The notes beneath the pieces were generated by a model, which was given only the letters and a program-made list of their open reading frames with translations, searched no databases and was not told the origin of the DNA. Source: an uncultured Acidimicrobiales bacterium (GTDB taxonomy: Bacteria > Actinomycetota > Acidimicrobiia > Acidimicrobiales > SHLQ01). From it: a DNA stretch of 53,650 bases. The position numbers and the translations under genes were made by a program. The stretch lies in NCBI GenBank assembly GCA_938015295.1, contig CALLQB010000024.1, positions 1 through 53,650 of the forward strand, in the 5' to 3' direction. Of the stretch, positions 31,184 to 39,326 are shown one piece after another; positions within the stretch are counted from its first letter, which is position 1, and each line of letters starts with the position of its first letter.

Positions 31184-32490
31184 CCGCTGCTACTTCGGGT
31201 CGATGGCCCGAGAAGTTCTTCCCCAACTACCGGACCGGCCGGGAAACGCAGGACGACAGCAAGTACCAACGCAGCGAAAACACTGCTGAAAAGCACGGTC
31301 GACAACGAGGTCATCTCGATAATCACGCCAGCGATGACGTTCGCAAACGGCACCGTGCCACCAAAGGACAACACCCACATTGCCGCTACCCGACCCCGCA
31401 CCGTTTCATCAACGTGTTCCTGCCACATCGTGTTGAGGGTCGTTGGCAGAACAAAATAGAAGAGCCCGACGACGAAGATCGCGAAGTAGCCGAGGGGTAC
31501 AGATTCGACCGTCGACATCCACCCAAGCGAGAAGGCAAAACCCACAAGCGTGGTTCGCGCCACCGCGGTTCGCGGGCGGTTCGCTAGCGCGGTTCCGACC
31601 AGCAATGCGCCGAGGAGAGCCCCGAAACCAAACGCGGCGTAGAAGTAGCCATACTCCGTGCTCTTTGGGTCGACTCCAAGATTGAGTTCGGCAATAGCGG
31701 GTAGCTGTCCGATGAATGGCAGACACAGAAGCGCAAAGAGCATCATCGCCAACAACGGCCGCCCGACCTGCGGGGCGCGCCGTGCTACTCGGAATCCGCC
31801 GAATAGCCGATCAGAAAGACTGCTCGCCTTCGCGACCGGTGAGGGCAGTTCAGTAATCCATAGCGCACCGATCACCACCACGTAGGTAAGAGCATTGAGC
31901 CCAAAGACCTCGGCAAAGCCGACCTGGCTGGTTAACCACCCACCAATGGCTGGGCCGATGACCCGTGCAGCGTTCGTTTGGGTCGAGTTGAGCGAAACGG
32001 CAGCGGCAAGGTTTCCTTTTCCGGCCAGCGACGGCAGCACCGACGTGAACGTCGGCGCATAGATGCCCTGACCGAGCCCGGTGATGAACACGATCGAGGC
32101 GAGCAGGCGGGTATCGATCGAATCATCGAGGACCAAGATCGCGAGGACAAACGACCAAAACATCTGCCAAAACTGTGTGCCCAGCAACAGTTTGCGCCTA
32201 TCTGAAGAGTCGGCCAACGATCCGCCGACCAGACTTAAGATCGCCAATGGCCCCAGCTGCGCAAAAATGAGGAGCCCAAGAAAGGCGCTGGACCCGGTCA
32301 GTTTCCAGGCGAGCACGCCTTGTGCGGCACTTTGCATCCACCGGCCGGCATTCGACAGAAACGACGCCAGAAAGATTCGTCGAAACGCCGGTTCGGCCAA
32401 GGCCGCTCTCGCCGGACTGCGGCGACTCTCGGTTTGCAACTGGTCTCCAACTCGGGCGAGTACAGCTACCAACCTACGCCGTAAACGCAT
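31180..32490 (-). CDS. MFS transporter (enterobactin-exporter/MFS_3-like)
   Basis: A 436-residue major facilitator protein with about ten to twelve hydrophobic helices. The first helix region FLASFLSNAGRWMQSAAQGVL, the GGSLADSSDRRKLLL loop between helices 2 and 3 and NSTQTNAARVIGPAIGGWL are the usual marks of the EntS/MFS_3 group of drug or siderophore exporters. It starts at ATG 32488-32490. Convergent with the ThDP-enzyme gene and divergent from the histidine kinase gene. Substrate unknown. Confidence 0.9.
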   Translation of the reverse strand: MRLRRRLVAVLARVGDQLQTESRRSPARAALAEPAFRRIFLASFLSNAGRWMQSAAQGVLAWKLTGSSAFLGLLIFAQLGPLAILSLVGGSLADSSDRRKLLLGTQFWQMFWSFVLAILVLDDSIDTRLLASIVFITGLGQGIYAPTFTSVLPSLAGKGNLAAAVSLNSTQTNAARVIGPAIGGWLTSQVGFAEVFGLNALTYVVVIGALWITELPSPVAKASSLSDRLFGGFRVARRAPQVGRPLLAMMLFALLCLPFIGQLPAIAELNLGVDPKSTEYGYFYAAFGFGALLGALLVGTALANRPRTAVARTTLVGFAFSLGWMSTVESVPLGYFAIFVVGLFYFVLPTTLNTMWQEHVDETVRGRVAAMWVLSFGGTVPFANVIAGVIIEMTSLSTVLFSSVFAALVLAVVLRFPAGPVVGEELLGPSTRSSSG

Positions 32491-32543
32491 CGAGATTGCA
32501 GTCCTTTTGCCGATTGAGAGAGGTGGAAGAAGCTGCAGAATCC

Positions 32544-33761
32544 GTGAGCCGAGCGCCCCGCATCAACGAAACCGACGCCGAAACAGCAAAGCTCTTCGGC
32601 GCGCTGGTGAACGGATTCCCCGAGACCGTGCTCTTGACCGACGAGAACGACTGCATCATCTACGCAAACGATGCCTGGTTCGAGCTTCGAGAAACCACGA
32701 TCGAGTGCCACGGCGAACCGGTTACCAACTATCTCCACGCCGACGAGCTTGCCCACCATCGGCAACGGCTCGACCAGATGATGACCCTCCGCCCGGCTGC
32801 GCCCTCCTTTGAAGACCTTGTTCCGATCAAAGGCGGCGAGAGTTGGCATTCGTTGCTCGTTACCGGGTGGTTCATGGGTGGGGAAACCCCGTTGTTCTTC
32901 AGCACCGTCGGGCGCGACCGCACCGAAAAACGACGCGACGAACTCCGCCTGCTCGCAAGCCATCGAAACCTCTCGGAAGCAAACGCTGAGCTCACCGAGA
33001 TGACCTCGGTTGCCTCGCATGACCTTCAGGAGCCACTCCGAAAGGTGCGCACCTTCGCCAGCCGTCTTCAGGCAGAGTTGCCGACCGACAATCATCGGGC
33101 AATTCACTACCTGGACCGTCTCATAGCAAACGCAGACCGAATGCAGCTCCTGGTCGAAGACCTCGCGGCGGTCTCGGCTGTACGCGCCAGCGACGTGCCA
33201 CATGCGCCGATCAACCTGAACCAGGTGGTTCAACACGTGTTCTCGACGTGGATCGAACCGAAGGTTCCCGATGCACGATTGGCAGTCGAAGAACTACCCA
33301 CCCTCGTCGGCGATCGCGGGCAAATCCTCGCGATGGTCAGAGATCTGTTCGAGAACTCGGTTGCCTTTCGCGACCCCGATCGGCGGCTGCAGCTCTCGAT
33401 TTCGGCCGCTCCCGGCCAGGTCTTCCCGACACGTTCGTCGCACCCAGTCAACGACAACATTGGTTCATTCACCCCCACCAACTTCGATCTTGGCGGCGTC
33501 ACCATCACCTTCAGCGATAACGGTCGCGGCTTCGACCCGCGCCACGCTGAGCGCATCTTCACTATGTTCGAAAAACTCGGCGACTCGCACCAAGCGGGAA
33601 CCGGCAGCGGCTTGTCGATTGTCCGTCGCATCGTCCGTCGCCACGATGGCGAAATTCGAGCCACCGGCTCACCCGGCAACGGAGCGTCGTTCAGTCTCTG
33701 GTTTCCAGGTCACGTGGTGGTCATCAACGACAGTGCGCAAACAAACTCCGAGGCGGCGTAG
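32544..33761 (+). CDS. Orphan sensor histidine kinase with PAS domain
   Basis: A cytoplasmic-looking histidine kinase of about 405 residues. An N-terminal PAS-like domain (PETVLLTDENDCIIYANDAWFEL) is followed by a dimerisation helix with the phosphoacceptor His in SVASHDLQEPLRKV and a catalytic HATPase domain with N box LFENSVAF, G1 NDNGRGFD-like (FSDNGRGFDP) and FEKL..GTGSGLSIVRR. No membrane helix is seen. The start is uncertain: GTG 32544 has GGAAGAAG upstream, GTG 32523 is also in frame, and the open frame back to 32322 overlaps the MFS gene. No response regulator gene is adjacent. Confidence 0.82.
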   Translation: MSRAPRINETDAETAKLFGALVNGFPETVLLTDENDCIIYANDAWFELRETTIECHGEPVTNYLHADELAHHRQRLDQMMTLRPAAPSFEDLVPIKGGESWHSLLVTGWFMGGETPLFFSTVGRDRTEKRRDELRLLASHRNLSEANAELTEMTSVASHDLQEPLRKVRTFASRLQAELPTDNHRAIHYLDRLIANADRMQLLVEDLAAVSAVRASDVPHAPINLNQVVQHVFSTWIEPKVPDARLAVEELPTLVGDRGQILAMVRDLFENSVAFRDPDRRLQLSISAAPGQVFPTRSSHPVNDNIGSFTPTNFDLGGVTITFSDNGRGFDPRHAERIFTMFEKLGDSHQAGTGSGLSIVRRIVRRHDGEIRATGSPGNGASFSLWFPGHVVVINDSAQTNSEAA

Positions 33762-33840
33762 AGCATTTCGACCGCCGATGTCGACAGTGTGTATATCGCT
33801 ACGCTGGCAGTGCGCCCGCCGATCGAACCGTTGAGGATGC

Positions 33841-34830
33841 ATGAATCCAACCCCTGACTCGACACGGTGCGAACGCTTTGCGTTGCTCGCCCTCTCGATG
33901 ATGACGTTGGCAACTCTGCTGACCGCTTGTGGCACGATCCAGGAACCACGCTGGGCGGCGAACGAACCAGCACAATCGACCGTCACCTTCGCGTCTCCGC
34001 GCCTACTCTTTCGAGTCGACGCTGCGCCCGGGCCAGCGACAAATGAACTTCGCGGAACGGTCCAACCGCGCCTCGTGACCAGTGCCCGCGCCCCGGAGCC
34101 CGGCGTCATTGCCGAGTACCTGGCCGAGCGCGGTGAACCGGTGGAGAAGGAACAACCGGTGGTGCGAATGGAGTCCACTCCATCTGAAGCACAGCTACTT
34201 GCCGTGCAGATTCTTCAGCTTGAGGTCGATCTTGCGATCGCTGAGGCCCGAAGCGCCAGCGAGATCGCCGCGGCTCAGACGGCTGTCGACGAGGCCAGAG
34301 AGGCGCTCGCCCCGCGCTCGTTTACGATGACTGCGCCTGCTTCGGGGCTGCTCAGCAACGCACCAAATCCATCACGGATCGTGGCCGCTGGCGAGGTGGT
34401 CTTCGCTATCGCCGACCCTTCCTCACTCGCAGTCTTTGCGCAGGTTTCCCCGGTCGAAATCGAGGGTATCGAACCGGGGGCGCCAGCCACGATGATCGCC
34501 CGCGACGGAGTGTCGACAACCGTCATTGACGGCATCGTGGGCGAACTCCCTCCGTCAACCGACAGCCCAATGTTTCTACCGGTCGAACTTCCCGTCGACG
34601 CAGGTTTCGCTCTCGGGCAGCAAGTAAACGTCTCACTACTCATCGAACCCGAACCAGGCTCGGCGTGGCTCGACCGCTCTGCTCTTCAACGCGAATCGGG
34701 ATCTAACTTTGTGCTTGTTGAGGGTCCAGATGGGCTACGTCGTGTGTCGGTTACCCTCGGCCGCACTGTCGGGGAAATGGTCGAGATCCTCAGTGGTCTT
34801 GCGGTCGGCGACGAGGTGGTCGGCCCATGA
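33841..34830 (+). CDS. Lipoprotein adaptor of MacA/HlyD type
   Basis: A 329-residue secreted lipoprotein: hydrophobic signal segment (FALLALSMMTLATL) and lipobox LLTAC with Cys30. The remainder has the membrane-fusion-protein order, with a biotinyl-lipoyl-like half (PGVIAEYLAERGEPVEKEQPV), an alpha-helical hairpin (residues about 118-150), a second lipoyl half (FTMTAPASGLLSN) and beta-barrel and C-terminal pieces ending TLGRTVGEMVEILSGLAVGDEVV. In MacAB-like systems such adaptors work with an FtsX-type permease. ATG 33841 follows GAGG. The stop overlaps the permease ATG (34827), so the two are coupled. Confidence 0.85.
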   Translation: MNPTPDSTRCERFALLALSMMTLATLLTACGTIQEPRWAANEPAQSTVTFASPRLLFRVDAAPGPATNELRGTVQPRLVTSARAPEPGVIAEYLAERGEPVEKEQPVVRMESTPSEAQLLAVQILQLEVDLAIAEARSASEIAAAQTAVDEAREALAPRSFTMTAPASGLLSNAPNPSRIVAAGEVVFAIADPSSLAVFAQVSPVEIEGIEPGAPATMIARDGVSTTVIDGIVGELPPSTDSPMFLPVELPVDAGFALGQQVNVSLLIEPEPGSAWLDRSALQRESGSNFVLVEGPDGLRRVSVTLGRTVGEMVEILSGLAVGDEVVGP

Positions 34831-37676
34831 TCGCTCTGCGCCTCCTCGCTGGGTGCGAGCTCACGCTTCGACGGCTGCGTGCGAACTGGGCGCTGCCTTT
34901 CGCGACCCTCGTTGCCATGACGACTCTGGTCGGCATATGGGCGGGTCTCCCGTTGTACGCCGAGGCCGCGAGCAAGCGGTTACTCGCCGCTGAAGTCGAA
35001 GGCAGCGCCGCTGAACGAGTCCCCTTCGGTTACCTGTTCTCCTATAACCGGCTCAGTGGCGGACCAAAGCCGTGGGAAAATCTTTCGCCAGTCGACCGGT
35101 TTCTTTTCGGCGACGATGCGCCCTTTGGTTCAACTGTTCGAGCCTCGAGTCGCCTCATTGAAACCCAGCAGTTTCAGCTGGTACGGCCCGTAGGAAATAG
35201 TGGTGACGACGCCGAGCCGATCGCCCGCTTCTCACTCACGTCGACAGGAGTGTTCGATGATGCAGTCGAAATTGTCAGCGGCCGTGCTGCCGTGGCATCG
35301 ACTTCTTCGTTAACAAACGGCATCGAGGTCGTCCTCGAGCAGTCGATCGCCGACGAACTGGGCCTCCGGGCAGGTGAACGTCTCTCTCTAGTCAATCCGA
35401 GGGCCGCCGCCGATGACCCAGTCAGGGTGTTCGACGTGACCCTCACCGGTACCTGGGCGCTGACCGACCAGACCGAGGGCGCTTCCTCGCCACCAGAAGG
35501 CAGATTCGCTCGAGTTCCGACGGTACGAAATAGCCTGGTTGTTCCTGAAGCCACGATGTTGCAGGTCATCGATCCGGGCATCGCCGACGCCGTGGCCAAT
35601 GCGCAATGGTTGGTGCTACTCGAAGCATCGAGCGTGGGCATTGGGGAGGTCGACCGACTGGTCGCCCGCACCAGCCAAATCAACCGCACCGTCGACGAAC
35701 TCGTTCCCGGCACCCGACTCTTAGCGTCGCCAGAGGTACCGCTACGCCGATACCAACAACGTGTGGTTTCACTCGAACGCGGACTGGCTGCGTACAGCCT
35801 TCCTCTTCTGGTGCTCGTCCTGGCTGTGGTGGCTCTGCTCATCGGCAGTGCGGTGTCTACCCGTCGGCCAGAGTTAGCGCTGCTGCGAAGCCGAGGGGTT
35901 TCGGCCCAGCAAGTGGTAGTGGTCGGAGCATTCGAAGCACTCGTGCTCGCGCTGATCGCAGCGCTTCTGGGTTTGTTGCTTGCCCGGTATGTCGCCCGGC
36001 TCATCGGCACAACCGAAACGTTCCTTCGATTCGGGAGCGACATCTCGCTCGATCTGGCGTTCACCCCACGTGTGTTGCAGGCGGCGGCTATCGCTGGAGT
36101 GGTACTCGTGTTCCTCCAGGTCACCCCTCTGATCGCTGCTAGCCGTCCAACAAGGGTTGAAACGGCTCGAAGCCGGGGAGCACTGCGAGCACCTTGGTGG
36201 CAAAGGAGCTATATCGATCTTGCCATCATCGTGCTGGTCGGGTTCTTTACTTGGTGGGCAATAGGCAAAGATGCACTTACCGGCGATCTGCTCGACGATC
36301 CGGTCGTCATCTTGCTACCCGCAGCGAACGCAGTCGCCGCCGGCCTTGTCGTGCTTCGAGTTTTTCCCGTCGCCATGGGCATCCTTGCGAAAGCCGCCGA
36401 ACGCAGCTCGGCTACCTCGCTGCTGCTCGCCTCGCGTCAGACCGCCCGAGTTCGTGGTGCGACAGCTGCACCGGTGCTCTTGTTGGTCGTCACCGGCAGT
36501 CTTGCGATCTACACCGGCTCGTTGGCCAGGACGCTCGATCTGCAGGTTCTCGATGCTGCGCACCACCGAGTCGGCGCGGCAAAGGTGCTCGACGACAACG
36601 GCATCGTCAGCTTTGCCAGCTGGCGAATCGTCGATGGCAGTCCTCGTCCACCGGCACAACCAGCGACCAACCGATACGCGACTACCGCAGAGCTATCTCG
36701 TGTTTGGGGGCTGGAGAGTTCGAGTCGCCTCGCCAAGACACCCGCTTCGCTCGAGCTGCCGGGTGGCGACACCGCCGGGCTCGGCTTCATCGGCATCGAC
36801 CCGGCATCGTTCAACGGCCTTGCGTTCTGGCGAGACGACTACGCGTCGGCCTCACTGGCGACACTCATGGCGAGGCTTGCGGCGACGCCCGATGGCGTGC
36901 TCGCCCCCAGTCGTGTGCTTCGGCAACAAGGTTTATCGATTGGTGACGAAATCACTATCCGGCTCTCGGGCGAGTCCCGAACAAGTACGTTCCGCGCGGT
37001 CATCGTCGGCGAGTTCGAACAGTTTCCCACCTGGTATCCAGCTACTGATCTCGCACCCCTGGTCGGCGACCTCTCCGATGCCGAGGCTCGCGTCGGCCCG
37101 CTCGGCGAACGGCTGCTCCTCGTCGAGACCAACGACGACATTCGCGATCAGAGTCAGTATCGCGTCGACCTCGACCGCCTTGGCGTGTCTACCGATGGTC
37201 CGGCCTCCCCCGAGACACTGGTGCAAACCGCGCAAGAACGGCCCGAGCGCCAAGGGGTCTTCGGTCTACTCACCCTGAGTTTCTTGGTCTCCGCGGCCTG
37301 CAGCATCTTTGGGTTCGTGTTCTACGCCATCAGAGGGTTCCGCCGTCAGGTAACCGAACTCGGGGTCCTTCGAGCTCTCGGCCTCAAGTCAAGAGGGCTG
37401 CTCTCCATGGTCGGGTTCGACCTACTCTTTGTGGCCCTCACCGGACTCGTTGTGGCCGTCGGCGTGGGTGTCGCCATGAGCAGGTGGTTGCTACCAAGAC
37501 TCATCTCGACACCTTCCGGCTCGGCTCCCGCGCTGTTGGAGGAGATCGACTGGCTCGCAGCTCTCACCATCACCACCGGGCTTTTCGCGGCACTCCTCGT
37601 CGTTGGCACACTGCTCCTCGCCCGGCTGCGACGGCTCGAACTCTTCAGGGCCATCAAACTCGGAGCAACCCAATGA
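34827..37676 (+). CDS. FtsX-family ABC transporter permease (MacB-type, large)
   Basis: A 949-residue permease. One membrane helix lies near the N-terminus (ALPFATLVAMTTLVGIWAG), followed by a large extracytoplasmic domain to about residue 320, then three helices with the first FtsX domain (LPLLVLVLAVVALLIGSAV, then RRPELALLRSRG), a central pair of helices, a second extracytoplasmic domain and a second FtsX domain at the C-terminus (RRQVTELGVLRALGL). This duplicated arrangement is common in actinobacterial type VII exporters with mechanotransmission-type function. Coupled by 4-bp overlaps to the adaptor before and the ATPase after. Substrate unknown. Confidence 0.9.
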   Translation: MIALRLLAGCELTLRRLRANWALPFATLVAMTTLVGIWAGLPLYAEAASKRLLAAEVEGSAAERVPFGYLFSYNRLSGGPKPWENLSPVDRFLFGDDAPFGSTVRASSRLIETQQFQLVRPVGNSGDDAEPIARFSLTSTGVFDDAVEIVSGRAAVASTSSLTNGIEVVLEQSIADELGLRAGERLSLVNPRAAADDPVRVFDVTLTGTWALTDQTEGASSPPEGRFARVPTVRNSLVVPEATMLQVIDPGIADAVANAQWLVLLEASSVGIGEVDRLVARTSQINRTVDELVPGTRLLASPEVPLRRYQQRVVSLERGLAAYSLPLLVLVLAVVALLIGSAVSTRRPELALLRSRGVSAQQVVVVGAFEALVLALIAALLGLLLARYVARLIGTTETFLRFGSDISLDLAFTPRVLQAAAIAGVVLVFLQVTPLIAASRPTRVETARSRGALRAPWWQRSYIDLAIIVLVGFFTWWAIGKDALTGDLLDDPVVILLPAANAVAAGLVVLRVFPVAMGILAKAAERSSATSLLLASRQTARVRGATAAPVLLLVVTGSLAIYTGSLARTLDLQVLDAAHHRVGAAKVLDDNGIVSFASWRIVDGSPRPPAQPATNRYATTAELSRVWGLESSSRLAKTPASLELPGGDTAGLGFIGIDPASFNGLAFWRDDYASASLATLMARLAATPDGVLAPSRVLRQQGLSIGDEITIRLSGESRTSTFRAVIVGEFEQFPTWYPATDLAPLVGDLSDAEARVGPLGERLLLVETNDDIRDQSQYRVDLDRLGVSTDGPASPETLVQTAQERPERQGVFGLLTLSFLVSAACSIFGFVFYAIRGFRRQVTELGVLRALGLKSRGLLSMVGFDLLFVALTGLVVAVGVGVAMSRWLLPRLISTPSGSAPALLEEIDWLAALTITTGLFAALLVVGTLLLARLRRLELFRAIKLGATQ

Positions 37677-38584
37677 CGTCGCCGGTGATCGAATGCCGAC
37701 AGCTTGTACAGATCTACCGGGTCGAGTCATCGGAGATCATGGCCCTTCAGGGTCTTGACCTTACGGTCGATCGCGGCGAGATGCTTGGGATCGTCGGTGC
37801 GAGCGGAAGCGGAAAATCGACGCTTCTTACGGTCCTTTCGGGCCTCCTGCAACCCACAGGCGGACGTGTGCGGGTCGACGGCCACGACCTCAACAGTTTT
37901 TCGAAGCGCGAACTCGACAGGTACCGCCAGCGAGACCTGGGCTTCATCTGGCAGGAAACAGGACGAAACCTCGTGCCTTACCTGTCCGCTATCGACAATG
38001 TGGCATTGCCTCTTCGATTGGCGGGTCAGGCGAAGGGTCGCTCGAGGGCACGCGAGATTCTTGACATGGTCGGGCTTGGCGACCGGATGGATCATCGCCC
38101 CAACGCGTTGTCGGGTGGCGAGCAACAGCGTGTTGCGTTGGCGGTAGCACTGGCACATCAGCCGGTCTTGCTTTTGGCCGACGAACCAACAGGCGAGCTC
38201 GATACCGATGCCACCGCCGAGATGTTCGCGTTGATGCGAACAATCGGCAACGAGAGTGGCGTCTCGCAGGTCATCGTGAGCCACGACCGCGACCTGACCT
38301 CGTTCGTCGACCGCGTGGTGATGATTCGTGACGGTCGGGTAGCCACCGAACAACGCCAAGGAGTTTCAACAAGCTCACATCGAGCAATCGCTCCGCAAAC
38401 AACAACAGTGTTACTGGTCGATGGTGTCGGACGGTTGCAACTGCCGCCCGAACACGCCGAGGCGCTTGGGATTACCGACCGTGTGCAGGCTGATCTAGTC
38501 GGCGATGCCATCGAAATTCGACGCGCCGACCCGCCTGCCAAGTACGACCCGAGCGCCACCGAAAAGCAGGGCACCGATGACTAG
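37673..38584 (+). CDS. ABC transporter ATPase (MacB/LolD-like), with C-terminal extension
   Basis: A 303-residue ATPase. Walker A is GASGSGKST (42-50), the signature LSGGEQQRVALAVAL, Walker B VLLLADEPTGELD and the switch His in VSHDRD. The core resembles the LolD/MacB class. About 70 C-terminal residues beyond the usual fold end (from roughly residue 225) are of unknown role. ATG 37673 overlaps the permease stop; the longer frame from 37484 lies within the permease gene. A second ATPase gene follows with an 8-bp overlap, so the exporter may use a heterodimeric ATPase. Confidence 0.92.
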   Translation: MTSPVIECRQLVQIYRVESSEIMALQGLDLTVDRGEMLGIVGASGSGKSTLLTVLSGLLQPTGGRVRVDGHDLNSFSKRELDRYRQRDLGFIWQETGRNLVPYLSAIDNVALPLRLAGQAKGRSRAREILDMVGLGDRMDHRPNALSGGEQQRVALAVALAHQPVLLLADEPTGELDTDATAEMFALMRTIGNESGVSQVIVSHDRDLTSFVDRVVMIRDGRVATEQRQGVSTSSHRAIAPQTTTVLLVDGVGRLQLPPEHAEALGITDRVQADLVGDAIEIRRADPPAKYDPSATEKQGTDD

Positions 38585-39326
38585 CTCCGCAACTACAGAA
38601 ACCACGGCGGTCCAAGTTGCCGGCCTACACCGAACGTATGGTTCAGACGCGACGGCAGTGCACGCATTACGCGGGGTCGACCTTGTCGTTGCAAGCGGCG
38701 AGGTCGTGGCGCTTACCGGGCCCTCGGGCTCAGGAAAGACAACCCTGCTCAACTGCATTCTCGGACTCGATAGTTCGCACACGGGCAACAAAGAACATGC
38801 CGACTCCGGCAGCATCGAAGTGCTCGGATACAACGTCGGCGAGATGGGCTACGAACAAGCCGTCGACTGGCGTCGAGAACATGTCGCGATCGTGTTCCAG
38901 ACACCGGGGCTCATTTCTCATCTGTCAGGTCGAGAAAACGTCGATGCGGTGCTGCGCCTCAAAGCGACAGCGAGCCGAGCCAACCGACTCTCGGCTGCCG
39001 AGAGATCCGCGCGAATCGATGAGGTGCTTGCCGATCTCGAAATCGCTGATTTGGGCGACCATCTGCCCGAGGAGCTCTCGGGTGGGCAACGGCAACGGTT
39101 TGCGATCGCCCGAGCAGTGGCAGCACGCCCCACGCTGCTTGTCGCCGACGAACCAACCGGAGAACTCGACTCTGCTACCAGCGAACACGTTTTCACCTAC
39201 CTTCTTAACGAAGCTCGCCGGCACCACGTCACCATGCTCGTAGCCACGCACGACCCCGCAGTCGGCGAAATGGCAGACCGGGTCGAACGCCTCAACGACG
39301 GCCGCATCGCGACGGAGCAAAAGTGA
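38577..39326 (+). CDS. ABC transporter ATPase (MacB/LolD-like), second
   Basis: A 249-residue ATPase with Walker A GPSGSGKTT (48-56), Q-loop IVFQTPGLI, signature LSGGQRQRFAIARAVA, Walker B TLLVADEPTGELD and the switch His in VATHDP. A short insertion between Walker A and the Q-loop (SSHTGNKEHADSGS) is unusual. ATG 38577 overlaps the previous gene's end. Its stop overlaps the start of the GH97 lipoprotein gene by 4 bp, which places that glycosidase in the same transcript. Confidence 0.92.
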   Translation: MTSSATTETTAVQVAGLHRTYGSDATAVHALRGVDLVVASGEVVALTGPSGSGKTTLLNCILGLDSSHTGNKEHADSGSIEVLGYNVGEMGYEQAVDWRREHVAIVFQTPGLISHLSGRENVDAVLRLKATASRANRLSAAERSARIDEVLADLEIADLGDHLPEELSGGQRQRFAIARAVAARPTLLVADEPTGELDSATSEHVFTYLLNEARRHHVTMLVATHDPAVGEMADRVERLNDGRIATEQK

